Positions 37,837 through 46,671 of a DNA stretch of 64,000 nucleotides are shown in pieces. This stretch comes from Propionibacterium sp. oral taxon 192 str. F0372 (lineage in GTDB: Bacteria; Actinomycetota; Actinomycetes; Propionibacteriales; Propionibacteriaceae), in the NCBI RefSeq assembly GCF_000413315.1, contig NZ_KE340297.1:279458-343457 (forward strand), read 5' to 3'. How positions within the stretch are numbered: position 1 is the first letter of the stretch; each line of letters opens with the position of its first letter. A program made the position numbers and the translations under genes. The notes under the pieces are model-generated. The model worked only from the letters and a program-made list of their open reading frames with translations. It did not search any database and was not told the origin of the DNA.

Positions 37837-38012
37837 ATTTCATCCCACTAGTGAGTTCTCTCGGAGCAGGGTCAATACTGACACAGTCAGTGCACAACTG
37901 CATCCATCTCGTTGAACTGATGGGCAACCGATAGCTATCTTGGTCCCGCGCAGCCCACCGCGATTCCGCTCACGGACGGCTCGCACAATCACGATGAACA
38001 CTGGGGGAAATA

Positions 38013-38402
38013 ATGACAATCGGCGACAACCAGCTGAGTAAATCCGCGCAGCTTGACCAAGTCATCGCCAACATGCGCCGGGCCATCCCGGAACTGCACG
38101 GCATGATGATCGCCTCCGTGGACGGCCTCGCCATCGCCCACGACTTCTCGGAGGGCGACGCCGACCGCGTCGCCGCAATGGCAGCCACCGCATTGGGCCT
38201 GGGCACCAGGATCACTGAGCGCACCAATCTCGGGCAGCTCGCCGAATCGGTCATCCGCGGTGACCGTGGCTACTTGGTGGTGTACTCCGCCGGCGACGAG
38301 GCCGTGCTGGTTCTCTCTGGGCCGATCAACTCGAACCTGGGACTCATGCGGATCGAGGCACGTTTGGCCGCCGTCGAGATCAAGCGGATTCTCGGCGATT
38401 GA
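38013..38402 (+). CDS. Roadblock/LC7 domain protein
   Basis: 129 residues. AIPELHGMMIASVDGLAIAHDF and AAMAATALGLGTRI, then LVVYSAGDEAVLVLSG, are the Roadblock/LC7 (MglB-like) profile. Such proteins regulate small GTPases or scaffold complexes, but no GTPase or DUF742 partner is present, unlike actinobacterial conservons. First gene of a plus-strand operon divergent from the OmpA-like operon, with a 176-base shared promoter region. Confidence 0.9.
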   Translation: MTIGDNQLSKSAQLDQVIANMRRAIPELHGMMIASVDGLAIAHDFSEGDADRVAAMAATALGLGTRITERTNLGQLAESVIRGDRGYLVVYSAGDEAVLVLSGPINSNLGLMRIEARLAAVEIKRILGD

Positions 38403-38481
38403 TCACTGTGCCCGGACTGCATGACAACCGTGTCGGGGAGGTAGTGCCGTCCGGGCCCGAATGAGCGTGGAGGACAGCTCA

Positions 38482-38967
38482 ATGAACATGAGTTCCGAGG
38501 GTGCAGCGAGAAGCTACACCACGACGATTCATTACTACGATGGTAGTTCCAGGGAAGCTCTGGTCACCGATCAGGAGACCGTGTTCCCACGGGGCGAGTT
38601 GATCGTCTCACAGACCGACGCACGAGGAATCATCACCACTTGCAATGATGCATTCGTCTTGATGTCGGGGTATTCGAAGGAGGAACTGATCGGGGCACCG
38701 CACTCGATCCTGCGTCACCCGGACATGCCGGCCGTGGCCTTCGCGGATCTATGGGAGACCGTTCAAGCAGGCAAGCGCTGGCATGGTTATGTGAAGAACC
38801 TCCGCAAGGACGGGGGCTTCTACTGGGTGCATGCCGTTGTCATCCCGAAGATTCGCGATGGGGTGATTATCGGGCACACATCGGTTCGCCGCGAACCCTC
38901 ACGTGAGAAGATCGCTGAGGCCGCAGCCGCATATGCCGAGTTGCGCGCGAAGAGAGGGATGGACTGA
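38482..38967 (+). CDS. stand-alone Aer-type PAS domain protein
   Basis: 161 residues from the ATG at 38482, which has GGAGG eight bases upstream (an earlier ATG at 38461 has none). A single PAS domain matches the Aer redox-sensor class: VSQTDARGIITTCNDAFVLM, SILRHPDMPAVAFADLWETV, GKRWHGYVKNLRKDGGFYWV. Aer PAS domains bind FAD and sense redox state. No kinase or methyl-accepting domain follows, so the output must be through a partner. Stop overlaps the next start. Confidence 0.9.
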   Translation: MNMSSEGAARSYTTTIHYYDGSSREALVTDQETVFPRGELIVSQTDARGIITTCNDAFVLMSGYSKEELIGAPHSILRHPDMPAVAFADLWETVQAGKRWHGYVKNLRKDGGFYWVHAVVIPKIRDGVIIGHTSVRREPSREKIAEAAAAYAELRAKRGMD

Positions 38968-39719
38968 TGGTGTACCAGTTGGCCATTGGGCCGGACGTCA
39001 ACGTCCAGGACATCTCCGAGTGGTATGTCTTCAACACCCGCATTCAGCGGATCACGGGGGAGGGCTTCCATGCGACGTCCTACTCTGACTTCGCCGACAT
39101 GCATGCCGCCTTCGAGACTGACGGAGTCGATCTCGTCTACGCGAATGCGGCCGATACCTCTTGGCTGGTACGTAAGAGGGGTTTCATCCCGGTGGCAGCT
39201 GCTGCGGGCATCTCGACGGAGATGACCATCGCTGTCGCCAACGATAGCCCGTTGAGTTCGGTGAATGACATTGGTGACAGCCTCACCGTCGCAGCCACCG
39301 ATGCTCCCGATGTGGAACGCATCGGACGTATCCTGCTCGAACCCACCGATCTGTCTCCCGAGGCGATCAAGGTGGAGCACCGGCCCAACCCGGTTCTCGT
39401 TGCCAAGGCGGTTATCAATGGAGAGACCCAGGTGGGCTTCTTCCCGCAGGACGCCTTCGAGAATCTCTCGAAGCTGGTGTCTCGCGAGCTTCGCGTGCTG
39501 ATCGCCAGCCATATCTACGTCATCCACCACAACTTCTTGGCAAGCCCCAAGATCGCGCACTTGGTGGAACCACTATGGCGTGGGCTCGAGGCGATGAACA
39601 CCAGCCCGGTGGACCAGGACCTCAACGAGGCTCTCGGCGCCCCGAACGGCTGGCGCAGGCTGGAGAGCGAGGAAGTTGAGTTCCAGATCGACATGATGGA
39701 TGCTCTCGCAGATCTGTGA
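38967..39719 (+). CDS. PhnD-like solute-binding domain protein without signal peptide
   Basis: 250 residues with a phosphonate-binding/PhnD-like type II binding fold (FADMHAAFETDGVDLVYANA; VAVANDSPLSSV-type region; GETQVGFFPQDAFENL). It starts MVYQLAIGPDVNVQDISEW with no signal peptide or lipobox, so it should act in the cytoplasm, as a ligand sensor rather than a transporter part. TGATG overlap couples it to the PAS gene. Confidence 0.85.
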   Translation: MVYQLAIGPDVNVQDISEWYVFNTRIQRITGEGFHATSYSDFADMHAAFETDGVDLVYANAADTSWLVRKRGFIPVAAAAGISTEMTIAVANDSPLSSVNDIGDSLTVAATDAPDVERIGRILLEPTDLSPEAIKVEHRPNPVLVAKAVINGETQVGFFPQDAFENLSKLVSRELRVLIASHIYVIHHNFLASPKIAHLVEPLWRGLEAMNTSPVDQDLNEALGAPNGWRRLESEEVEFQIDMMDALADL

Positions 39720-39730
39720 TCCCATGCACA

Positions 39731-39774
39731 ATGCAGCGGCACCCTTTCCCATCCGGGGATGGGTGCCGCTGCAT
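39731..39774 (+). terminator. terminator of Roadblock-PAS-PhnD operon
   Basis: A 14-bp stem (ATGCAGCGGCACCC with its complement) and a 16-base loop that can itself pair, 12 bases after the PhnD-like stop. Confidence 0.85.
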
Positions 39775-39967
39775 GTGAGGTGCACGGTATGCCGTCGATC
39801 AACTCAGCGGCCGCAGCACTGCCATCGACAGCTGAGAAATCCATTGGCGCAGACTCATTACCTGCCTGAGGTTCTGTACTGAGGGCTTGGCATCTTGAGC
39901 AGGTATACAGGACCTCTTGGCGATGTCCCAGTGGCCTTGGCTACCACAGTCGAGGTAGCCAACTAGG

Positions 39968-40043
39968 TGGAGCCTCCACAGGGAGTCGAACCCTGGACCC
40001 TCCGCTTACAAGGCGGATGCTCTGGCCGCTGAGCTATGGAGGC
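39968..40043 (-). tRNA. tRNA-Thr (TGT)
   Basis: Minus-strand cloverleaf: acceptor GCCTCCA/TGGAGGC, anticodon loop CTTGTAA in a TCCGC/GCGGA stem (anticodon TGT), T-loop GGTTCGACTCC, encoded CCA. Confidence 0.95.
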
Positions 40044-40620
40044 ACGCGACAACCCCATTCTGCCTGGAGTACCCCCGATTCCGGAAACCGGCGCGTTGAC
40101 TCCTTCCAGGATGCCCGTGCGGACTCACACCGGAGGCAAGGAATTGCTCATTGGCGTACCCCAGACGATCTCGCTACCACAGATTGGTTATACGTGACTG
40201 CCTGGCAACTCATTGGCTCGATGGAGACGAGCATGAGTGCGAAAAGGCAGCCAGTGGCCAGCTGCTTGTCCGGCGCACCATCCAGATGCCAGGTAGTTGA
40301 GGTCGGCAGGCAGGATCATCTCCAGCCAAGACACCGAGGTCGTGGAATCATTGTGGCTCTCCATAGACCGCAAGCTCCTCGGCCACAGGTCGTGGACCTC
40401 AGGAAGGTACTGGCCTCGGCACTACTGCAACACTATTGCGCGTGGATCGAGGGCTGCTGCGCCCGCTCAGAGACCGACCACTCGTCCTTGCAAGAAGTAA
40501 AGCCTTGTCACACCTTCCAAGACCACGGTGTGATCACCACACGGCATCCGCTGTCTAGAAGACCGGAACAAACTCCGGGGTCTGGTGGGGTGGTTGTTGC
40601 CGTTTGGGTGACGTAACATT
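40044..40620. other. intergenic region beside tRNA-Thr
   Basis: About 580 bases upstream of tRNA-Thr with no protein-like frame, integrase or clear repeat. Composition becomes more AT-rich toward the toxin cassette that follows. Confidence 0.5.
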
Positions 40621-40875
40621 GTGAATGTTAGTGCTTTTGTTGTTGGTTCGATCTTGAGGAGTATGGAGATTTTTCCCCTGCCGACTTGGGTGTTTGATGT
40701 AGGCGCGCGTGGTTGCGCTGATGGTGCTTCAGTCTTGTGGGATATCTACCAGATAGTTGGTAGACAAGGGCAGATACATCAGGCCACCGGCGGCATGCAC
40801 GAAGCGATGAAGGCTGGCAGCGCCGGATTTCATCGATCATTCATAGGTCTTGCGAGAGCAGCGAGATGGGTTTGA
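40621..40875 (+). CDS. small ORF upstream of orphan toxin, possibly a truncated toxin N-terminus
   Basis: 84 codons from a GTG (VNVSAFVVGSILRSMEIF...GRQGQIHQATGGMHEAMKAG). It has a plausible globular helical look but no recognisable domain. It could be the remnant of the N-terminal trafficking region that once preceded the nuclease at 40963, or chance. Weak support. Confidence 0.3.
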   Translation: MNVSAFVVGSILRSMEIFPLPTWVFDVGARGCADGASVLWDIYQIVGRQGQIHQATGGMHEAMKAGSAGFHRSFIGLARAARWV

Positions 40876-40962
40876 CGTGTCAGGTTCGTTGCGTACTGTA
40901 TTATTAGCTGATTGCGCGATTGGCAATTACGCAGTTAAGTCGATCACGAATGGAGTACCTGG

Positions 40963-41679
40963 GTGGCAAAGTCGAGTAAATTCATTAGCGATGTTAATGG
41001 CGGGCTTTTTCGGAGATTCATTGCAGATAAGCTTCATTTCCCGAAGATCGACGCGAAGGACCTAAACGAATTAACCCAAAAGGCGGCGACCAAGCTTGAC
41101 GGCGTGCCGAAGAAATTGCGCCCAAAGCGAGCCAGGCGGAAATACCTTGGGGCAAATCCTTCGCGAAGCAGCGCGAAAGGCAAAAAGATAGAGCAGGACA
41201 TCCTTAAGCGGATGGAAAGCGAAGGCAAAGCCAGAAGAGTCAAGAAATTGAACGGCAAAGAGGTGTGGGAAGTAAAAAATCCTGCCTACGATCCAACATC
41301 AACCGACTCGAAATTCAAAACCGAATGGGTGAACTCTAAGAAATGCGATTTTGGGCATCATCCGGTGGATGCGGTCGATTTCTGGAATAACGAGGGACGT
41401 TTCTATGGCGCACGGTCCCAGCACGTCAGGGATTGGATGAACAACCCTGACAACTACGAGATGCAACCCAAGTGGTATAACCAAGCAGAAGGAAGAGACC
41501 TCGGCAATTCTGGCGCCCGGTACCAGCCCGATGCAAGCGGTGTCGACCCAGATACACTGGACAAGATCTTTGGTGACGGAAATCGGAAGATCAGACCCAC
41601 TACCACCCCCACCGGGGCAACTTCAACTCCGAATTTGAACCCTTTCGACAAGTACCGACCCAACCAGCACAAGCCCTGA
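40963..41679 (+). CDS. orphan polymorphic toxin C-terminal nuclease (GH-E/HNH-like)
   Basis: 238 residues from a GTG with a GGAG site. The key motif CDFGHHPVDAVDFWNNEGRF resembles the GH-E branch of HNH/EndoVII toxin nucleases (a Gly-His pair, then a conserved acid about ten residues later). The N-terminal third is Lys/Arg-rich. There is no signal peptide, WXG or repeat region, so this is a stand-alone toxin cassette. Base composition is clearly lower in GC than surrounding genes. The gene 88 bases downstream is the candidate immunity protein. Confidence 0.7.
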   Translation: MAKSSKFISDVNGGLFRRFIADKLHFPKIDAKDLNELTQKAATKLDGVPKKLRPKRARRKYLGANPSRSSAKGKKIEQDILKRMESEGKARRVKKLNGKEVWEVKNPAYDPTSTDSKFKTEWVNSKKCDFGHHPVDAVDFWNNEGRFYGARSQHVRDWMNNPDNYEMQPKWYNQAEGRDLGNSGARYQPDASGVDPDTLDKIFGDGNRKIRPTTTPTGATSTPNLNPFDKYRPNQHKP

Positions 41680-41767
41680 GGCAGCGCGGGCGGGGATTGA
41701 TGATGTCTGAGCAGGCTGACAAGATTCTCAACAAGACAAGGATCCACAACAAGGCAAGGATGGTGTC

Positions 41768-42688
41768 ATGATCGATTTTGGTGATGTTGACCTGAAAGCA
41801 CTCGACGACGATGCCAGGACCGCGATCGTCGATGGAGATATCGATCGTGGCCTGGAGTTGTTCGAGCGGTTGTGGCAGGCGGCATGGCCACGCCGAGGCG
41901 AGGAAGACGCCCGCTTCTACCTCGAAGTCGGGTGCCGTGACTTGGCCGAGTACTTCCTCACAAATGGTCAGCCTGCCCGTGCCCGGGTGTGGGTGGAACG
42001 CTACCACCAGGTGTTGGGCACCGACCGGCCAATGGACCCGACATCAGCGATCTACGACATCGCATTGTCCTATGAATCCGGTGACCTCGAAGGGGCCTAC
42101 CAACGCGCCAAGGAACTCTACGACATTCACGGCGCAGCACTGTTCCATGGCGACGAATTCGAGGAAAAATACGAAAAGTGGTTCCGTAACTACTCCCCAT
42201 CGGGGCCCGCTCATCCACGCATACCGGTAGTGAACTCCGGATCTGACACAGCACTGCCCGATGAATTACCAGACGATCTGTACCAGCGCATCACCGCCTT
42301 GTGGGACCGGATGGAAGCCCTCGCCGACCAAGAAGTGTACGTGGATGTCATTCCATTGGCGATCGAAGCACTCAACCTCCTGCCACAACCGCTCTCCCAC
42401 TGGGAAGTCGCCACACAACTGTATGGGCTACTCGCAGAAGCTTGCTATCGCGAAGGCCAGCTCGAAGAAGCCGAGCGAGCTTCGCGCGAAGCACTCACAT
42501 GCCCCGGAGGAACCGACAACCCCATGATATGGTGCGTATTGGGCATGGCCCTCAAAGATCAAGGCGGTCGCAAGCCCCAGGCACTCGATGCACTCATGAG
42601 CGCCTACATGCTTGATGGTACCGACGTCTTCGAAGAACTCGGATTCGACACAGGCCTCGACGCACTTAAAAACGACAACCTCATCTAA
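41768..42688 (+). CDS. putative immunity protein, TPR-like
   Basis: 306 residues, strongly acidic, helix-rich. Segments such as DIDRGLELFERLWQAAWP, ALSYESGDLEGAYQRAKELY and LLAEACYREGQLEEAERASR have the spacing of tetratricopeptide-like repeats. An acidic helical protein directly downstream of a basic nuclease toxin is the usual immunity arrangement. No family recognised; assignment rests on position and charge. Confidence 0.55.
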   Translation: MIDFGDVDLKALDDDARTAIVDGDIDRGLELFERLWQAAWPRRGEEDARFYLEVGCRDLAEYFLTNGQPARARVWVERYHQVLGTDRPMDPTSAIYDIALSYESGDLEGAYQRAKELYDIHGAALFHGDEFEEKYEKWFRNYSPSGPAHPRIPVVNSGSDTALPDELPDDLYQRITALWDRMEALADQEVYVDVIPLAIEALNLLPQPLSHWEVATQLYGLLAEACYREGQLEEAERASREALTCPGGTDNPMIWCVLGMALKDQGGRKPQALDALMSAYMLDGTDVFEELGFDTGLDALKNDNLI

Positions 42689-42730
42689 ACTACCCACCAG
42701 TCACGGTATAAGTGACTGTGACACATACCA

Positions 42731-42790
42731 CGATCCGTACCCGGAAGACCATAGGAATGTCCTTTCGGGTACGGATCGGGTCTTTTCTCC
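42731..42790 (+). terminator. intrinsic terminator of toxin/immunity cassette
   Basis: A 13-bp stem (CGATCCGTACCCG with its complement at 42766-42778), a 22-base loop, then a T-rich tail (GGTCTTTTCTCC). The rest of 42689-42985 is a promoter-sized spacer ahead of the MMPL gene. Confidence 0.8.
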
Positions 42791-42985
42791 TAGCCCTTCA
42801 GAGAAAAGCAATGGAAGTTTGTGCCGGATCTTCCGAACAATGCGGTCATCCGATACCCGCGCACGAGCATCTGACCAGCGCGCCAGGGCGAGCCCGGATT
42901 AGACAAACTAGAACTTTAGAAGCAAAGGGATTAGGTTCTGGGATCGGTGTAGCAGCGTATCCGTCCACATCGGCGAGAGGAAACC

Positions 42986-45247
42986 ATGTTCAACCGGTTG
43001 GGTCGCATCACCACCCACCATCCGTGGGCGGTGCTGTCTACATGGGCCCTGATCACGGCTCTCGGATTGATGGCGAGTTTCTGGGGCTTCGGGCACGGCG
43101 ACCTGTTCTCCCGGCTAGCCGTCACCGCCCCATCCACTCCGGGCAGCCAATCCGACCGCGTCGCTCAGCTCATCGCCGACGAGGACACCGGCCCGGTGAC
43201 CACGGTCGTCGTCTCCGGCATCCCCATTCAGCACAACCTCCCCGATCTCGTCGCCTTCACCGCCGAGCACCGAAGCAACTTCTCTGAAATCGACCATGTG
43301 GTCTCAGTCATCGATCCGTTCATTACTAGCCCGGCTCATCCGGTTCCCGACCTCACCGATCCGCACAACCAGGCCCTGCTATCGACTAGCGGGGATGGGT
43401 TCGCCGTAGTTATCACGGCCGAGAAACAGACGAGCGATGCCGATGCCAAGGCCACCAAGACCAAGATCGATGAGGCAATCAGCACATTCACCGCTGCTCT
43501 CACCGAGAAATTTCCAGATGCCCAGGTAAACGCCATTTCCCAGGCCTTGGTCTCCGATGGCATCATTGCCCTCATCCAGTCCGACTTGGTCCGGGGCGAA
43601 ACGATCGGGCTGCCGGTCGCACTGGTGCTGATGCTTGTGGTGTTTGGCGGGCTGGTGGCCGCCGGGCTGCCGCTGGGTGGAGCGGTCATATCGATCCTGC
43701 TCGGGATGGCTGGCATCTGGGCCTCGACCTTTTTCATGGATTTCAACTCGTTCATCTTGAACGTCGTCTCCATCATCGGCCTGGCCCTGTCCATCGACTA
43801 CGGCCTGCTCGTGGTCAGCCGCTGCCGCGAGGAATTCGCCATCGAATTGACCCGGCGCGGCCTTCCTGCCGACGGTTCCTCGTTGCCGGATCGTGCCAGT
43901 ACACACACCCTGGTACGTGCCGCCGTGGAACGCACCGTGCGTACCGCCGGACGTACCGTCTTCTTCTCCGCCCTGACCATCGCCTGTTCCATCTCCGGTC
44001 TTCTGGTCTTTGACTCCCCCACCCTGCGCGGCATCACCATCGGCGGAATGTTGGTCACCATCTTGGCCGTGCTCACCTCGATCAGCGTCGTACCAGCATT
44101 AATCACCCTGCTCGGTGTCGTGCTGATCCGGCCCTCCCGCACCTCACGGGTCCCCGGTCTCGCCCAGCTCACCCGGTTGGTCGGGGATTCCTCGGCCGAA
44201 GAGGGTTTCTTCTCCTCGGTTGCCCGCTGGGTGCACCGCATTCCATGGGCGATGATCCTGCTCATCGGGATGATGCTCGCCGTCATGGCCTCCCCACTGA
44301 GTGGATTGCGGATGAGGTCGTCATTCATCGAATACCTCCCCGACGATTCCCCGGCGTTGATCGCCCATTACCAACTCCAGGACGGCTATCCCGCCCTCGC
44401 CACGCCACAGATCATCGTGGCCGCAAAGGTGAACCAGGCTCAATCCGCACAGCTGGTCCAGTACCTGACCGCGCAGGACCACGTCGCCCATGTCCTTCCC
44501 GCCGAGAGACCGCTGGCCGATGGCATGACTGAGTTTGGTGTCCACATGGATACCAGTGACCCCACCGGTGCCGAGGTCTCATCCCTGGTCCACGAACTGC
44601 GTGACCACGATCCGGGGTATGAGATCCTGGTCGGCGGTGCGGCAGCCATGCAGGAAGACTTTGCCGCATCCTTGGCCGACGGAGCACCGCTGGCCCTACT
44701 CGTCGTCGCGGTGGCCGTGTTCATCTTGTTGTTCCTGATGACAGGCTCCCTGGCTATCCCGCTTAAGGCATTGATCGTCAACTCCTTGTCACTGATGGCC
44801 TCGCTGGGTGCAACGGTATGGATCTTCGAGGGAGGCCATCTGGGAATGACCCCGACCAACGGCCTGGAGACCTATATTGTCGCTATCATGATCGCCTTCG
44901 GGTTCGGTCTGTCGATGGACTACGAGGTCTTCCTCGTCGCCCGAATGAAGGAGTACTGGGATGCCGGGCTGCCCAATGACCGGGCCGTCGCGCAGGGGCT
45001 GCAACGCTCCGGGCGCATCATCACCTCAGCGGCAGCGATCATCGTCGCAGTATTCATCGGTTTCATCTCCGGACAGATGATCGCCATCAAACAGATCGGA
45101 GTTGCCTTAGCGATCATGGTCACCGTCGACGCCACCTTGGTGCGGTTACTGCTGGTTCCAGCGACCATGGAGGTTCTCGGCAGGTGGAACTGGTGGGCAC
45201 CGGCCCCTCTGCGATGGATTCACGACAGATTCCGTATCGAACACTGA
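42986..45247 (+). CDS. MMPL family RND-type transporter
   Basis: 753 residues with a GAGGAAACC site before the ATG. Layout is MMPL: helix 1, an extracytoplasmic domain (about 40-190), helices 2-6 with ALSIDYGLLVVSRCREEF, a second extracytoplasmic domain, and a second helix bundle with GLSMDYEVFLVARMKEYW. The paired Asp-Tyr motifs in helices 4 and 10 are the proton-relay residues of the family. Likely exports a lipid or hydrophobic compound. No obvious partner in the window. Confidence 0.93.
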   Translation: MFNRLGRITTHHPWAVLSTWALITALGLMASFWGFGHGDLFSRLAVTAPSTPGSQSDRVAQLIADEDTGPVTTVVVSGIPIQHNLPDLVAFTAEHRSNFSEIDHVVSVIDPFITSPAHPVPDLTDPHNQALLSTSGDGFAVVITAEKQTSDADAKATKTKIDEAISTFTAALTEKFPDAQVNAISQALVSDGIIALIQSDLVRGETIGLPVALVLMLVVFGGLVAAGLPLGGAVISILLGMAGIWASTFFMDFNSFILNVVSIIGLALSIDYGLLVVSRCREEFAIELTRRGLPADGSSLPDRASTHTLVRAAVERTVRTAGRTVFFSALTIACSISGLLVFDSPTLRGITIGGMLVTILAVLTSISVVPALITLLGVVLIRPSRTSRVPGLAQLTRLVGDSSAEEGFFSSVARWVHRIPWAMILLIGMMLAVMASPLSGLRMRSSFIEYLPDDSPALIAHYQLQDGYPALATPQIIVAAKVNQAQSAQLVQYLTAQDHVAHVLPAERPLADGMTEFGVHMDTSDPTGAEVSSLVHELRDHDPGYEILVGGAAAMQEDFAASLADGAPLALLVVAVAVFILLFLMTGSLAIPLKALIVNSLSLMASLGATVWIFEGGHLGMTPTNGLETYIVAIMIAFGFGLSMDYEVFLVARMKEYWDAGLPNDRAVAQGLQRSGRIITSAAAIIVAVFIGFISGQMIAIKQIGVALAIMVTVDATLVRLLLVPATMEVLGRWNWWAPAPLRWIHDRFRIEH

Positions 45248-45262
45248 TTCAGCCGATGGCGA

Positions 45263-46153
45263 TTACTTGGCTGCTGGCGTCGTCTTCTTGCTGCCACGCA
45301 TGAACGAGACAACGATGATCACCACGACCAACCCGATCGCGACGTAGTTGGCGAATTTCGCGTAGATTTCCAGCACCCGAACGGCTGGTTCACCGATCAT
45401 GTACCCGCATATGAAGTAGCCGATCAACCAGGTGAGCGAGGCCAGGAAATCGAGCACCAGGAAGCGGGTGATCTTCATTCCCTGGGCCCCGGCCAGCACG
45501 AAGACCACCGCCATGATGGGCAGCGGAATGGGCACGTAGGCGACGAACATGCCAACCCATCCCATCTTGTCAGCCCAGCGCTCAACGCGGGTGTAGTTGC
45601 GTCTGGCACGTTCCGATTGGGAGGCCCAGACATCAATCATCCCGCGTCCCCACAGCTTTCCAGCCCACCAGTAGACCCAGTCGAGTTTCACCGACAACAG
45701 GGCCCCCACCAGGATCGGCCAGACCCAAGGCAGGCCGGTGCCGACGGCGATGTTGGAGCCCAGCGCCGCAGTTCCGGACCGGGAGCCGATGAAGGTAACC
45801 AGCCACGGGAGCCGCTCGGGGGCACCCAGCAGCCAGGCCCGCACCGGCATCATCCCTAGGGAAAACAGCCCGGCGAAGGCAAACCAGCCCATGCACAGGT
45901 AGTCGCTGCGGCCCGGTTTGCGTTTCCAAGGCATCGACGGGTCATCCCACCACTCCTTGCCATCGGCCGCGGAGTCCTCGGTGGTGCTGCGCACCCCACC
46001 GATTTCGGTTGTCTGCGTTTCATCGGCGATCAAGGCCCCGGCGGTGTCCCCATTGGCCTCTGTGCGGTCAACGGCGCTCTCGTCGGTGGGTGCGATGCCG
46101 GTCTGGTCGTCACCATGGTGTGGGCTCACCGCGTCATTAAGGCCTGGAGTCAC
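45263..46153 (-). CDS. DedA family (VTT domain) membrane protein
   Basis: 296 residues with a long acidic N-terminal tail (about 85 residues) before the membrane domain. GTGLPWVWPILVGALL, WAGKLWGRGMID, RVERWADKMGWVGMFVAYVPIPLP and FLVLDFLASLTWLIGYFICGY form the DedA/VTT core. Some DedA members flip undecaprenyl phosphate or phospholipids; the role here is open. Converges on the MMPL gene with 15 bases between stops. Confidence 0.88.
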   Translation of the reverse strand: MTPGLNDAVSPHHGDDQTGIAPTDESAVDRTEANGDTAGALIADETQTTEIGGVRSTTEDSAADGKEWWDDPSMPWKRKPGRSDYLCMGWFAFAGLFSLGMMPVRAWLLGAPERLPWLVTFIGSRSGTAALGSNIAVGTGLPWVWPILVGALLSVKLDWVYWWAGKLWGRGMIDVWASQSERARRNYTRVERWADKMGWVGMFVAYVPIPLPIMAVVFVLAGAQGMKITRFLVLDFLASLTWLIGYFICGYMIGEPAVRVLEIYAKFANYVAIGLVVVIIVVSFMRGSKKTTPAAK

Positions 46154-46223
46154 GCGATGAGCCTACCCTGACCCCACAATCGGCCCCTCATCTTGCGGAG
46201 GCCCTTGCCATGCGGCACGGTTC

Positions 46224-46655
46224 TCACACCGGACGGTTGGCTAACCAGCCCCGGATGGCGTCGGCGACCTCGCCTAAATCGGGATTGGACAAGTCGATGT
46301 GGGCGAGCACCTGGCCCAGCACCCCGGCGGCAGCCTCATGACCGTTCCAAGCCGATTTCGGTAGCTGGAGCACAGCCATCAACAGGTCGCCCGGGTAGTA
46401 GTCGCCTTCGGCCAGCGGGCTCACCGCCAGCATGCCGACGGCCATCGGCAGCAAGAACTGGGTACCGATCTGCTGGCTGAGCATGATCCGGACATCCTCG
46501 ACCCCGAATTGCCCCAACGGCACGCGTCGCAACTCATGGCAGCGCCGCTGCAGATGCCCCGCACCATCGGGTGGTGGGGGCCAGGTGGTCTCCTCCAGTT
46601 CGTCCAGACTCGCAGCACGCATCGCCTCCAGCGATGCCATCGTCGCTTCGTCGGT
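46224..46655 (-). CDS. CdiI-like immunity protein
   Basis: 143 residues from an ATG at 46655 after GGGAGG. VPLGQFGVEDVRIMLSQQIG, FLLPMAVGML and PLAEGDYYPGDLLMAVL match the contact-dependent inhibition immunity family (CdiI_3 type), whose members follow CDI or polymorphic toxins. It starts 16 bases after the Ntox28 toxin and is its obvious antidote. Confidence 0.85.
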   Translation of the reverse strand, partial: TDEATMASLEAMRAASLDELEETTWPPPPDGAGHLQRRCHELRRVPLGQFGVEDVRIMLSQQIGTQFLLPMAVGMLAVSPLAEGDYYPGDLLMAVLQLPKSAWNGHEAAAGVLGQVLAHIDLSNPDLGEVADAIRGWLANRPV

Positions 46656-46671
46656 CATGGTTTGCCTCCCG

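Noticed and set aside
39968..42790. Genomic island integrated at tRNA-Thr
   Set aside because: The toxin cassette is foreign-looking and adjacent to the tRNA, but no integrase and no duplicated tRNA end was seen, so I do not claim an attachment site.
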